Assembly (NCBI RefSeq): GCF_013393185.1
Contig: NZ_QJQX01000051.1
Span: forward strand, 124,001 to 188,000
Source: Sphingobium lactosutens
GTDB lineage: Bacteria; Pseudomonadota; Alphaproteobacteria; Sphingomonadales; Sphingomonadaceae
DNA length: 64,000 nt
Direction of reading: 5' to 3'
Part shown: positions 35,335 to 44,100 of the stretch, one piece after another
How the letters are laid out: each line of letters starts with the position of its first letter
Position numbering within the stretch: position 1 is the first letter of the stretch
The notes under the pieces: generated by a model
Database searches by the model: none
Seen by the model: only the letters and a program-made list of their open reading frames with translations
What the model was told of the DNA's origin: nothing
Position numbers and translations under genes: made by a program

Positions 35335-35712
35335 ATGGCTTCTCCGCTCAAGATCAAGATCCAGCTTTATTGCGGTCCGGAAATCGCCATGGGGCCGGGC
35401 AAGGCCGACCTGCTCGACGCCATTCGCGCCCATGGCTCCATATCGGCGGCGGGGCGCGCCATGGGGATGAGCTACAGGCGGACCTGGTTGCTGGTCGATG
35501 CGATGAATCGCTGCTGGCGCGAGAAGCTGGTCGACACCGTGCCCGGCGGCGGGCCCGAGCGTGGCGCGCATGTCACCCCGGCTGGGGAAAAAATACTGGC
35601 CGGCTATCGCGCGATGCAGGTCGCCGCGACAGGCGCGGCTGAGCCGAACGCGCCAACCCTCATCGACCTGCTGCGCGACGAGCCGCTGACGCCCGACGGC
35701 GCGCCATCATAG
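35335..35712 (+). CDS. ModE-like winged helix DNA-binding protein (no molbindin domain)
   Basis: A 125-residue protein matching the N-terminal DNA-binding half of ModE: KADLLDAIRAHGSISAAGRAMGMSYRRTWLLVDAMNRC, then the wing GGGPERGAHVTPAGEKIL. The two molybdate-binding domains of full ModE are absent, as in short ModE-like/LysR-like regulators, so any sensing must be by another route. The ATG at 35335 begins the family-like sequence; an upstream frame runs into the DUF2520 gene. It ends six bases inside the convergent di-heme gene. Its likely target is the Mo-box-like palindrome at 37224-37245. Confidence 0.88.
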   Translation: MASPLKIKIQLYCGPEIAMGPGKADLLDAIRAHGSISAAGRAMGMSYRRTWLLVDAMNRCWREKLVDTVPGGGPERGAHVTPAGEKILAGYRAMQVAATGAAEPNAPTLIDLLRDEPLTPDGAPS

Positions 35713-36669
35713 GCGCTTGCCGCATGCCCGGTCCGGGCGAGACAGGCGCGGATCGCCGACGAAATCCGGATCGGTCAATCCGTCGAGAAAGGCGAGCAGC
35801 GCGGGCATACCCCTATCGGGCACCGCAAGCGGGTGCCGCCGGATCGCCGCCTCCAGTGTCCGGGCGCGGCCGTCATGCCACCAGGGTCCGGTCAGCGCGA
35901 CATTGCGCAGCGACGGCGTGCGGAAACGGCCCGCATCCCCGGCCCGGCCGGTCTGTTCGATCAGCCCCGGATCGGACGCCCGCGCCGGCTCCAGCTGATG
36001 ATAGTCCATGTCGCTGAAGTTCCGGCCGCTATGGCAGGCGGCGCAGCCCCGCGCAGCGAACAGGCGCGCACCCTGCTGCGCCAGCGGCGTCAGCGTACCT
36101 CGGTCATGGGCGCTGCGATAGGAGATCATCGTCCGCTCGAACGCGGCCAGCGCCGCCGTCACGCTGGCGGTGTCGATCCGCCCCTTGCGATCGGGGAAGG
36201 CGCGGGCGAACATCCGGCGATAGCAGCGATCCGCGCCCAGCCGCCGGGCTAACGCGCCGTCCAGCCCCTTCATGCCCATTTCCACCGGCCGCTCCCCGAA
36301 CAGCGGCACCGGCGCCTGCGCCTCCAATGTGGTGATCGCGGGATCGGCGATGGTCAGCCGCGGGAACCAGCCGACATTGGCAAGCCCCGGCACATTGCGC
36401 CGCCCTGCCCCGCCATGGACACCCGGCCGCGTTGCATTGCCATCGGCGAAGGCGCGTTTCTGCTCATGGCAACCGGCGCAGGCAAGCGTGCCGTCAGCCG
36501 ACAGGTCGGCATCATAAAAAAGTCGCCGGCCGAGTTCGACCTTGGCCGCACTCATCCCGTTGTCTATCGGCACCACAGGCGCGGCGAAGCCTTGCGGCAG
36601 ATCCCAGCGCCAGTCCGGTCCCGTGGCGGCGACAAGCAGCAACGCCGCAGCGCACAGCAACAGTTTCAC
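35707..36669 (-). CDS. Di-heme cytochrome c enzyme (MbnH/MauG-like, MXAN_0977 type)
   Basis: A 320-residue periplasmic di-heme protein. The GTG start at 36669 overlaps the stop of the preceding gene and opens a signal sequence (VKLLLCAAALLLVAATG). Two c-type heme sites are seen: CAGCH (about 65-69) and CAACH (about 213-217). Between them NVPGLANVGWFPRLTIADP, FGERPVEMGMKG and AAFERTMISYRSAHDRGT fit the MXAN_0977/MbnH branch of the MauG/cytochrome c peroxidase superfamily. MbnH oxidises a Trp of its partner MbnP to make a copper site. Here no four-Cys MbnP is adjacent; a different small secreted protein is encoded directly upstream. Plain peroxidase function is the alternative. Confidence 0.88.
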   Translation of the reverse strand: MKLLLCAAALLLVAATGPDWRWDLPQGFAAPVVPIDNGMSAAKVELGRRLFYDADLSADGTLACAGCHEQKRAFADGNATRPGVHGGAGRRNVPGLANVGWFPRLTIADPAITTLEAQAPVPLFGERPVEMGMKGLDGALARRLGADRCYRRMFARAFPDRKGRIDTASVTAALAAFERTMISYRSAHDRGTLTPLAQQGARLFAARGCAACHSGRNFSDMDYHQLEPARASDPGLIEQTGRAGDAGRFRTPSLRNVALTGPWWHDGRARTLEAAIRRHPLAVPDRGMPALLAFLDGLTDPDFVGDPRLSRPDRACGKRL

Positions 36670-37199
36670 GGCAAGGGCGTCACCAGCAGCGTCACCTTGT
36701 CCGATCCGTTGGCGGCGACCTGAAGCACATAGTCGCCCGGCTCCAGTGCATAATCGACCATCTTGCGGATGCCCGAACAGTCCGGTCCATGGCCGTGCGC
36801 AATCGAGGTCGATGCCTTGCCATCCTTCACCACATCGACCCAGGCCGGGGTGCTGAGCGCTACGCGCCACGTCCCCGCCCGATCAACCGTAAAGCGCGCC
36901 AGCCCGCCGAAGCTGACGCTGCCGCCGGGCTTTTCGGGGCGCAGTGGATAGGCGACCTTGGGCGTCGGCAGCAACGCCATCGCCACCGTTTGCCCCGGCG
37001 TCACGGTCGCGGAAGCAAGCGCCTTGCGTGCGCCGACGGCCTGCAACGGCGTCGCTTGTCGCCAGGATGCCAGCGCCGCCGGCAGTTCGGCCGGCGCGTC
37101 GCAAATGGCCGCAGGCACGTCCGCCATCTGCGCGGAGGCGCTGCCGCTCCCCGCCATCAGGACAAGGGGCAGGATCAGCAAGGACGACGATCGGAGCAT
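36666..37199 (-). CDS. Small secreted protein, possible partner of the di-heme enzyme
   Basis: A 177-residue protein with a clear signal peptide (MLRSSSLLILPLVLMAGSGSASAQ) and a good GGAGG site before the ATG at 37199. The mature part has two Cys (in AAICDAP and PDCSGIRK), consistent with one disulfide. It also has two Trp in the segment TWRVALSTPAWVDVV and a His-Gly-His stretch (IAHGHGPDC). Its C-terminus (LEPGDYVLQVAANGSDKVTL) resembles the pre-peptidase-type beta-sandwich. I do not recognise a characterised family. The GTGA overlap with the di-heme gene implies coupled synthesis and a possible enzyme-substrate pair. Confidence 0.75.
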   Translation of the reverse strand: MLRSSSLLILPLVLMAGSGSASAQMADVPAAICDAPAELPAALASWRQATPLQAVGARKALASATVTPGQTVAMALLPTPKVAYPLRPEKPGGSVSFGGLARFTVDRAGTWRVALSTPAWVDVVKDGKASTSIAHGHGPDCSGIRKMVDYALEPGDYVLQVAANGSDKVTLLVTPLP

Positions 37200-37223
37200 G
37201 AAGGCTTTCCTCCCGAGAACAAA

Positions 37224-37245
37224 ACTATATATCGCCGGATATAGT
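37224..37245. promoter_or_regulatory. Mo-box-like palindrome in divergent promoter
   Basis: ACTATAT (37224-37230) and ATATAGT (37239-37245) form a perfect inverted repeat with an 8-base centre. The CTATAT...ATATAG half-site pattern resembles the ModE operator (Mo-box, CGCTATATA-type half-sites). It lies 32 bases before the TonB receptor start and 24 bases before the divergent secreted-protein start, where one site could regulate both. A ModE-like protein is encoded in the same cluster. Confidence 0.6.
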
Positions 37246-37277
37246 GAGTCGAACGACCGCAAAAGGGGGAAAATCAT

Positions 37278-39413
37278 ATGCGCATCGCCTTAACCTGCCT
37301 GCTGAGCGCAGGCTCCATGCTGGCTTCTGCCGCCCATGCGCAGGATGCTGCGCCCGATGCCAGCGACCGCTTCTCGCTCGGCCAGATCATCGTCACTGCG
37401 CCGCGCTTCGAAGGGGTCGGCATCGATTCCTCAACCCTGTCGTCCGAAGCCATCTACACTTTCAGCCGCACCGCGCTCGACGATGCGGTCAATCTGATGC
37501 CCGGCGTGTCGGCCGGCAACAGCGGCGGCACGCGCAACGAACGGCTGGTCTTCGTGCGCGGTTTCGACCGCTTCCAGGTGCCGCTGTCGATCGACGGTAT
37601 CCGCGTCTATCTGCCCGCTGACAACCGGCTCGACTATGGCCGCTTCCTCACCACCAACATCGCCGAAGTGCAGGTGGCGAAGGGCTATGCCTCCGTGCTG
37701 GACGGTCCCGGCGCGATGGGCGGCGCGATCAACCTCGTCACCCGCAAGCCGACCAAGGAACTGGACATCGACGTGCGCGGCACGGTGAATTTCGACAATG
37801 ACACCGACTATGCCGGCTATTCCACTTCCGCCATGGTCGGCACCCGACAGGACAAATGGTATGCGCAGGCAAGCTATGCCCGCAGCTTCACCGACCATTG
37901 GGATCTGCCCAACGACTTCACCGCGAAAGTGCCGAGCCTTGAAAATGGCGGCGCTCGCGATTTTTCCCGGACGGAGGACTGGCGGGTCAATGCCAAGCTC
38001 GGCTTCACCCCCAATGCCACCGACGAATATGCGCTGAGCTACACCCATCAGGAAGGGTCCAAGGGCGCGCCGCTGCATATCAGCGATACGGTGACGACGC
38101 CGCGCTTCTGGGACTGGCCGTCCTGGGACATCAGCAGCCTCTATTTCCTTTCGACCACGGCGCTGGGCGACCGCGCGACGCTCAAGACCCGTGCCTATTA
38201 CAACAAGTTCGATTCGATCCTGCGCTCCTTCAACGATCGCACGCAGACGACGCAGAGCCGCCCCTATGCGTTCGATTCCCCCTATGAGGATCGCGCCTGG
38301 GGTGGCTCCGCCCAGCTCGATTTCGCCGCGAGCGACGCCGATACGCTGCGCCTCGCCTTCCATTATCGCCACGATCGCCATGTCGAGTTTCAGACGAGCT
38401 TTTCGACCACCGGCGTCCCCTCCACCGAACCGCGCCAGACCCAGACCGAGGAAATCTTCTCCGCCGCACTGGAAAATGAGCTGAAGCTGACCCCCGACCT
38501 GACCTTCACCCTGGGCGGCAGCTTCGACTGGCGCAACCTTATCAAGGCGGAGGAATATGGCGCGCCGCTCGGCACGTCGGGCGCTTCGGTGCTTTACAAT
38601 TATCCGCGCCGCGACGCCGACACCTGGAACCTGCAGGGCCGGTTCGACTGGCAGGCAAATGACGCGCTGGCGCTGCACGCCAGCCTCTCATCCCGCGCGC
38701 GCTTCCCGACCATCTTCGAACGCTTCAGCCAGCGCTTCAACACCGCCATCCCCAACCCGTCGCTGAAGGCCGAGCGCGCAACCAATGCGGAGATCGGCGG
38801 CAGCTGGGCGCAGGGCAAGCTGCGCGTCGAAGGCGCGCTGTTTTACAGCTGGGTCGATAATGCAATCTTCAACGTGCTGACGCCCGCCTATCCCTGCACC
38901 GCGTCGACCACGCCACCCGCGACGCCGCGACCCGGCTGCGCCCTCACCAACCTGACCCAGAGCCAGAATGTCGGCAGCGGCCATTATTATGGCGTGGAAC
39001 TGTCGGTGTCGGCCACCCTGCTGCCGGGGCTGGACATCGGCGCCAACTATACCGGCATCAAGCGCGACCTGGACTATGCCGCCAACCCAGCCTTCCGCCC
39101 GACCGGCGTGCCGACGCACAAGGGCTTCGCCTGGGCGGACTGGTCGCCGGTCGAGGGGCTGCATATCGTCCCCAATGTCGACCTTGCCTCCAATCGCTGG
39201 ACCCTGTTCACCGCGACACCGGCCAGCGCGCCACAGCGTTACTATCGGACCGGCGCCTATGTGAATGCCGGGCTGCGGGTCGACTATGCGCTGACCGAGC
39301 ATGTCGATATCGGCGTCGGCGGCCGCAACCTGTTCGACGATTATTACACGCTGACCGACGGCTTCCCGGAGCCGGGCCGGACGCTCTTCGCCAGCATCCG
39401 CGCGCGCTATTAA
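37278..39413 (+). CDS. TonB-dependent receptor of the ModE-like/MbnH-like cassette
   Basis: A 711-residue outer-membrane receptor. The signal peptide is MRIALTCLLSAGSMLASAAHAQ. A TonB-box-like stretch (QIIVTAPRFEG) precedes the plug (about 45-165, VFVRGFDRFQVPLSIDG, GPGAMGGAINLVTRKP). A 22-strand-type barrel follows and ends LFASIRARY. An extracellular loop near 540 holds two Cys. Its length and plug resemble siderophore/metal-complex receptors. It is divergent from the secreted-protein and di-heme genes, with a Mo-box-like palindrome between them. The ligand may be a metal (Mo, W or Cu) chelate, inferred only from context. Confidence 0.92.
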   Translation: MRIALTCLLSAGSMLASAAHAQDAAPDASDRFSLGQIIVTAPRFEGVGIDSSTLSSEAIYTFSRTALDDAVNLMPGVSAGNSGGTRNERLVFVRGFDRFQVPLSIDGIRVYLPADNRLDYGRFLTTNIAEVQVAKGYASVLDGPGAMGGAINLVTRKPTKELDIDVRGTVNFDNDTDYAGYSTSAMVGTRQDKWYAQASYARSFTDHWDLPNDFTAKVPSLENGGARDFSRTEDWRVNAKLGFTPNATDEYALSYTHQEGSKGAPLHISDTVTTPRFWDWPSWDISSLYFLSTTALGDRATLKTRAYYNKFDSILRSFNDRTQTTQSRPYAFDSPYEDRAWGGSAQLDFAASDADTLRLAFHYRHDRHVEFQTSFSTTGVPSTEPRQTQTEEIFSAALENELKLTPDLTFTLGGSFDWRNLIKAEEYGAPLGTSGASVLYNYPRRDADTWNLQGRFDWQANDALALHASLSSRARFPTIFERFSQRFNTAIPNPSLKAERATNAEIGGSWAQGKLRVEGALFYSWVDNAIFNVLTPAYPCTASTTPPATPRPGCALTNLTQSQNVGSGHYYGVELSVSATLLPGLDIGANYTGIKRDLDYAANPAFRPTGVPTHKGFAWADWSPVEGLHIVPNVDLASNRWTLFTATPASAPQRYYRTGAYVNAGLRVDYALTEHVDIGVGGRNLFDDYYTLTDGFPEPGRTLFASIRARY

Positions 39414-39646
39414 ATACATAGGCCTGTCGCGGGCGCCACCGAAGCGCGCCCGCGATCCATGGCGGTCAACGGACCATCCGGGTCTCGACTTTCCCAGAAG
39501 GTCTTCGGCGGGAAAGTCCGGCCTTTCCTGGCCCGAACACCAATTTGTCGACGACCGCCCGTCTCTCCTTTACCTTGCATCCTCCGTTCGTGGTTCTACG
39601 GAGTGAGGAGCTGCGACAAGCCGATATGCATATGGGAAGGATCGAC

Positions 39647-40840
39647 ATGCCTGCTTGTCATTTGAGCAGATATTTGTGGATTATCGCCTTCATCCTCATA
39701 TGTGGATGTACCGACGAAGCGGCAAATGCGGGAACATGCCCCGGTCTTGAAGCAAGTCGCAACCGTGAGGTCGACGCCGCCCCCATTCTTGCCGATTGCA
39801 TTGCCAAAACGCCCGTCGGCGCCGCCCTCCAACTCTCGCCGGGCACATATCAGCTGCTGACGTCGCTCACGATCGACAGGGCGGTGACGATCGAGACCAA
39901 GCCCCTTGCGTCCGGCCGCGCTTGCGCGAAGACGATAGAGGCGAACTGCGCAATCCTGTCGATCGGCGAACTGGCCCCTTCAAAGGCGGGCCGTGTCATG
40001 CCGATCGAAATAACGGCGCCAGACGTGCAACTTCGTTCGCTCATCATCACCGGCAAGACGGGCCGGAGCGATATATGGGAAAAGCGCATCTGCCTGGACG
40101 AGCGTTCAAGGCCGCTCGGCGGTGGTGTCCGGGTGAAAGGCAGGAACTTCCACATGTCGGATGTGCTACTGAAGAATATGAGCTGCTACACGGCGATGGA
40201 GGCCGTCGCCGGTGCCGATGGCCTGAACATCCAGAACAACATGGTCGGTCCAAACGGACAGCATGACGTTCCGATGATGTGGGCAGATGGCATAACCGTC
40301 CACGATGCTGCCAACGCCATCGTTCAGAAAAATATCTTTTTGGACAATAGCGATGTGCAGCTGATTTTTGGCGGATGCCGGAATTGCACGGTCAGGGCGA
40401 ATATTTTTCGGCATTCCCCCCTGTTCAAGCATGCGTCCTTCGCCGAGTTGATGCTGCACGCCTGGCCTCATTCAAGCGGTGATTTTTCGGGCAGCGTCAC
40501 GTCGGGAAACGACATCGATTGCAATGCATCCCGGCGTTGCGGATATGGAATCATGATCGGCGGCGAGCCATGGTATCCCGCGAAGACCTTCGGCGGCTCC
40601 GTGTCCGACAACCGCATCAGCAATGCGCGGATGGGGATCAATGTCGATCGCATCACAGGGGAAATGATCGTTCGGAACAATGCCGTCATAAGGTCGGGTG
40701 GCGCAGCGATTTCGGACTGCGGTCGCAGGTTCTGGCCGGCGGTCAACATTTCTCCCCGATCCCGCGGGTTCCTGAAGACTGACATCGTGGAAAAATCCTC
40801 GATTGAGACGCGCGGCTGCCTGCTGAACCGACAAGAGTGA
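39647..40840 (+). CDS. Probable beta-helix lipoprotein (pectate-lyase-like fold)
   Basis: A 397-residue secreted protein. The ATG at 39647 follows GGAAGG and gives a signal peptide with the lipobox-like end AFILICGC, so it may be a lipoprotein. The frame is open further upstream without a good start. The body has repeated short strands and Asn/Gly turns (VQLRSLIITGKTGR, NFHMSDVLLKNMSCYTAMEA, NAIVQKNIFLDNSDVQLIFG, CTVRANIFRHSP, DNRISNARMGINVDRITGEM), as in right-handed parallel beta-helix proteins that bind or cleave polysaccharides. No catalytic set is evident. It precedes the giant glycosyltransferase by 314 bases. Confidence 0.7.
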   Translation: MPACHLSRYLWIIAFILICGCTDEAANAGTCPGLEASRNREVDAAPILADCIAKTPVGAALQLSPGTYQLLTSLTIDRAVTIETKPLASGRACAKTIEANCAILSIGELAPSKAGRVMPIEITAPDVQLRSLIITGKTGRSDIWEKRICLDERSRPLGGGVRVKGRNFHMSDVLLKNMSCYTAMEAVAGADGLNIQNNMVGPNGQHDVPMMWADGITVHDAANAIVQKNIFLDNSDVQLIFGGCRNCTVRANIFRHSPLFKHASFAELMLHAWPHSSGDFSGSVTSGNDIDCNASRRCGYGIMIGGEPWYPAKTFGGSVSDNRISNARMGINVDRITGEMIVRNNAVIRSGGAAISDCGRRFWPAVNISPRSRGFLKTDIVEKSSIETRGCLLNRQE

Positions 40841-41154
40841 ATGGATGGGGATAGGCAGTCCCCCGCGTAATGCCTCGTGCAGATATGACGCGCCGCCGCG
40901 CCGGCGCGTCTGCCAATATATCCGCCTTGATCGCCTATCTTCCTGGCGCTCGCCTGTGCCCGCTGAAAGGGAGCCCAACGTCCTGGTACTCAGTGAAGCT
41001 ATCTACCTAAAAAGGCTTGCGTATTAACGATCAATGGATAATTCGTGACAGGTTAAGACGGACGAGCGAAGGAGGATCAAACAGGATTGTTCCTTTGCCT
41101 GTTCTACAGACACGAGGCCTGAATCGCGGCATAAACCGGGAATTTAGGCAATGA
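40841..41154. other. Intergenic region before the giant glycosyltransferase
   Basis: 314 bases without a convincing gene. The left half is GC-rich and contains short G/C palindromes (GCGCCGGCGC near 40900). The right half is AT-rich and ends in the leader of the glycosyltransferase gene. I see no clear terminator or operator. Confidence 0.4.
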
Positions 41155-44100
41155 ATGTTGAGAATTCGTGAGGAATTAGGTTACATGCTAAGAAAATCTT
41201 CCCCTTCCGTTCGTATCGTTACTTCCGATCGGGGTTGGATTTTGGAGCGACTGGCAAAGGAAATTGCGGATCGCTTGCCGTATGTCACTTATGGAACAGA
41301 AACTGATCCAGCGGCCGCCATCCAATATTACATAACTTATGGCTGCCGCGGTGCGCGCGTATCGCCCATCGAGGTCGCGCTATTTACGCATCGCGAGCAA
41401 GACGCGACGGCTGCGGCCCGGTTTGATGCGGCAGCGCGCGAAGTCGACCATGCAATTGCCATGTCCAACGCAACATTGCAGTTGATCAATGACCTTGGCG
41501 CAAGCGAGACAAGCTGCATTTTACCGGGTGTCGATATCGACATTTTTCGACCCAAACTGAAAATTGCTGTCGTTGGCAGGACTTATCATACCGGGCGAAA
41601 AGGCGAAATGCTGGTTCGCGCGGTCATGGACGTGCCAGATATAGAGTGGCATTTCACCGGCGAGGGGTGGCCCGGCCCGGCCGAACATGTCGCCGATGCC
41701 GACCTCCCGGCATTTTATCGCGCGATGGATTATGTGCTCGTCCCGGCCCTCAATGAAGGCGGTCCGATGAGCGTGCTGGAAGCGCTGGCATCGGGCGTCG
41801 AGGTGATTGCATCTGATGTCGGTTGGGTGTCCGACTTCCCCCACATTCCATTTGAACGCGGCAATGCCGACTCTCTTCGAAACGTCCTGATGAGGCTGCG
41901 CGAGGAGAGAATGCAATTGCGCTCGTCGGTCGAGCATATCACCTGGGATCGCTGGGCAAAAGATCATGACCAGCTGTTCCGCACGTTGTTCGACAAGCTG
42001 GACCGTCGCCGGCTTCCGGGCGCCGCCGGCCGCAAAAGCACGCCCAGAGTGCGTAATGTCGCGCTTGTTACCCATGGCCTTGAAGATACGACATTGGGGG
42101 GGCCAAGCCGCCGTGTTCCCGCAACGGCAGAAGCGCTCCAGGCTTTGTCGGTCTCCGCGACGGTGTCGCATAATCATGCCACGCCGATGGCCGACGTCGT
42201 TCATGCTTTCAACATTTGGCAACCGAAGACGGCGCTGCGTGTCGCACGCGAAGCCAAGCGCCTGAACAAGCCGCTCGTATTTTCGCCGATCATCCTTGAT
42301 CTTTCGGAGGCGCCGCTGTGGCAGGCGGATATATTCCGCGCGTTCCGGGGAGCGAGGTCCGGCAACGAAGCCGAAGCGATGGTCAGGCATTATGCTCAGG
42401 TCCATCGTGAGCGCATGGCCTTGCATGCGCCGGTCGATCCCGAACCAGGCTATCAGGACATGGTAACGGAGATTGCCGAACTGGCCGATGGCCTGATCTA
42501 TCTCAGCGAGCGGGAACGCACCGTCTTTGAAAAGCTGGTTGGAGATGTCGGCACGCCGGGCTATCTCGTTCGCAATCCGGTTGATGCAAGGCACTTCCAG
42601 AATGCGGACCGCGATCTGTTTCGCCAGGCATATGGGTTGAAGGATTATGTGGTCTGCGTTGCCCGCATAGAACCCCGCAAGAACCAGCTCATGCTCGTCA
42701 ATGCGTTGAGAGACAGCAATCTGCCGATCGTTCTGATCGGCCATGAAGCCCATCCCGAATATGCCGATCTGATCAGACGGTTCGGTGGTTCCAACGTCCT
42801 CATGATTGACCGACTGGAGCCGAATTCGGACATGCTCCGATCCGCTATCGCGGGGTCCCGGGTGTTCGTCCTGCCGAGCTGGGCAGAGGGCGCTCCGTTG
42901 ACCGCACTTGAAGCCGGCGCGGCAGGCGCAAACATGGTTCTGAGCGATCGCTCCGGCGAACGGGAATATATCGGGGACCGTGCGCGCTATTGCGACCCAT
43001 CCGACCCGGACTCGATCCGCGATGCCGTGCTGGAGGCTTGGGATGCCCCACTTGCGCCGATGGAGGCCCGGGAACTTGCCGACCACGTCGCGGAACAATT
43101 TTCCTGGGAGAGACATGCCCGGAATACGCGCGATGTGTATGAAGACATTCTGGCGAATGCCGCGATACGGTCGGCGGGAAAATCTTCGAAATATGACGGC
43201 CATATTCTCGCGGCTTCCGGCCGGACGGGCGATGTCATTTTTGATGTCACGACATGGGCGAACAATCCCAACATGTTGTCGGGTATTGTAAGAGTCGAAA
43301 GATCCATTGCTATGGAGCTTATCGAGCGTACCGATATCTCCGTTCGCTTTGTCATATATTATTCCGGTGAAATCGGATTCATCGAGCTGCCCAAGGATGT
43401 CATCGTCCGGGACATATTGGATGGCTATCTCGCACGTCTTCGTTCCCGCGGTTTGACCGAGCGAGCGACGCTAAGCTTTCCCGCTGGCAGCGACATCATC
43501 GCAGTTGGCAGCAGCTGGATGATGAACTCCGATTATGCGATGGAGCTTGCGCAACTCGCACGGGACAAGGCACTTAAACTGTCGGTGCTGATGCACGACA
43601 TGACTCCGGCGCTTTTTCCGCATTGGTATGAAGCGGGCTATGGTGAGCGGTGGGAACAGAATTGCGCGACAGTCATTGCGCATACGAACCGCTTGCTCGT
43701 CTATTCCGAAAGCACGAAGAAGGATGTGACGAGCTTCGCCGAAAAATACAGAATAGAGATGCCGACGGTCTCGAAGATACGACTGGCGGATGAAGTCGGC
43801 ACTCTGGCATCAAAGCCAACCGTTGAAGGATTGCAGGCGCGAGAGACATTTTCTCATCGGCCATTTGTTCTGAGCGTTGGCGGGATTCATCTTCGCAAGA
43901 ATTATGGATTGCTTTATGATGTTTGGCTGATTCTACGCGAAAAGATGGGCGACGCCTGCCCTCACCTTGTGATCGTTGGTGGCGTTTCATGGAACGGCGC
44001 GGAAACCGCACGCGTCATGCGCAATGACCCGAAAGTCAGTTCTTACATTCATATTCTGGAGAATATCGACGACAGTTCACTGGACTGGCTTTATGATCGT

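Noticed and set aside
41521..43203. 560-codon minus-strand open frame
   Set aside because: It is antisense to the glycosyltransferase modules and lacks recognisable motifs.
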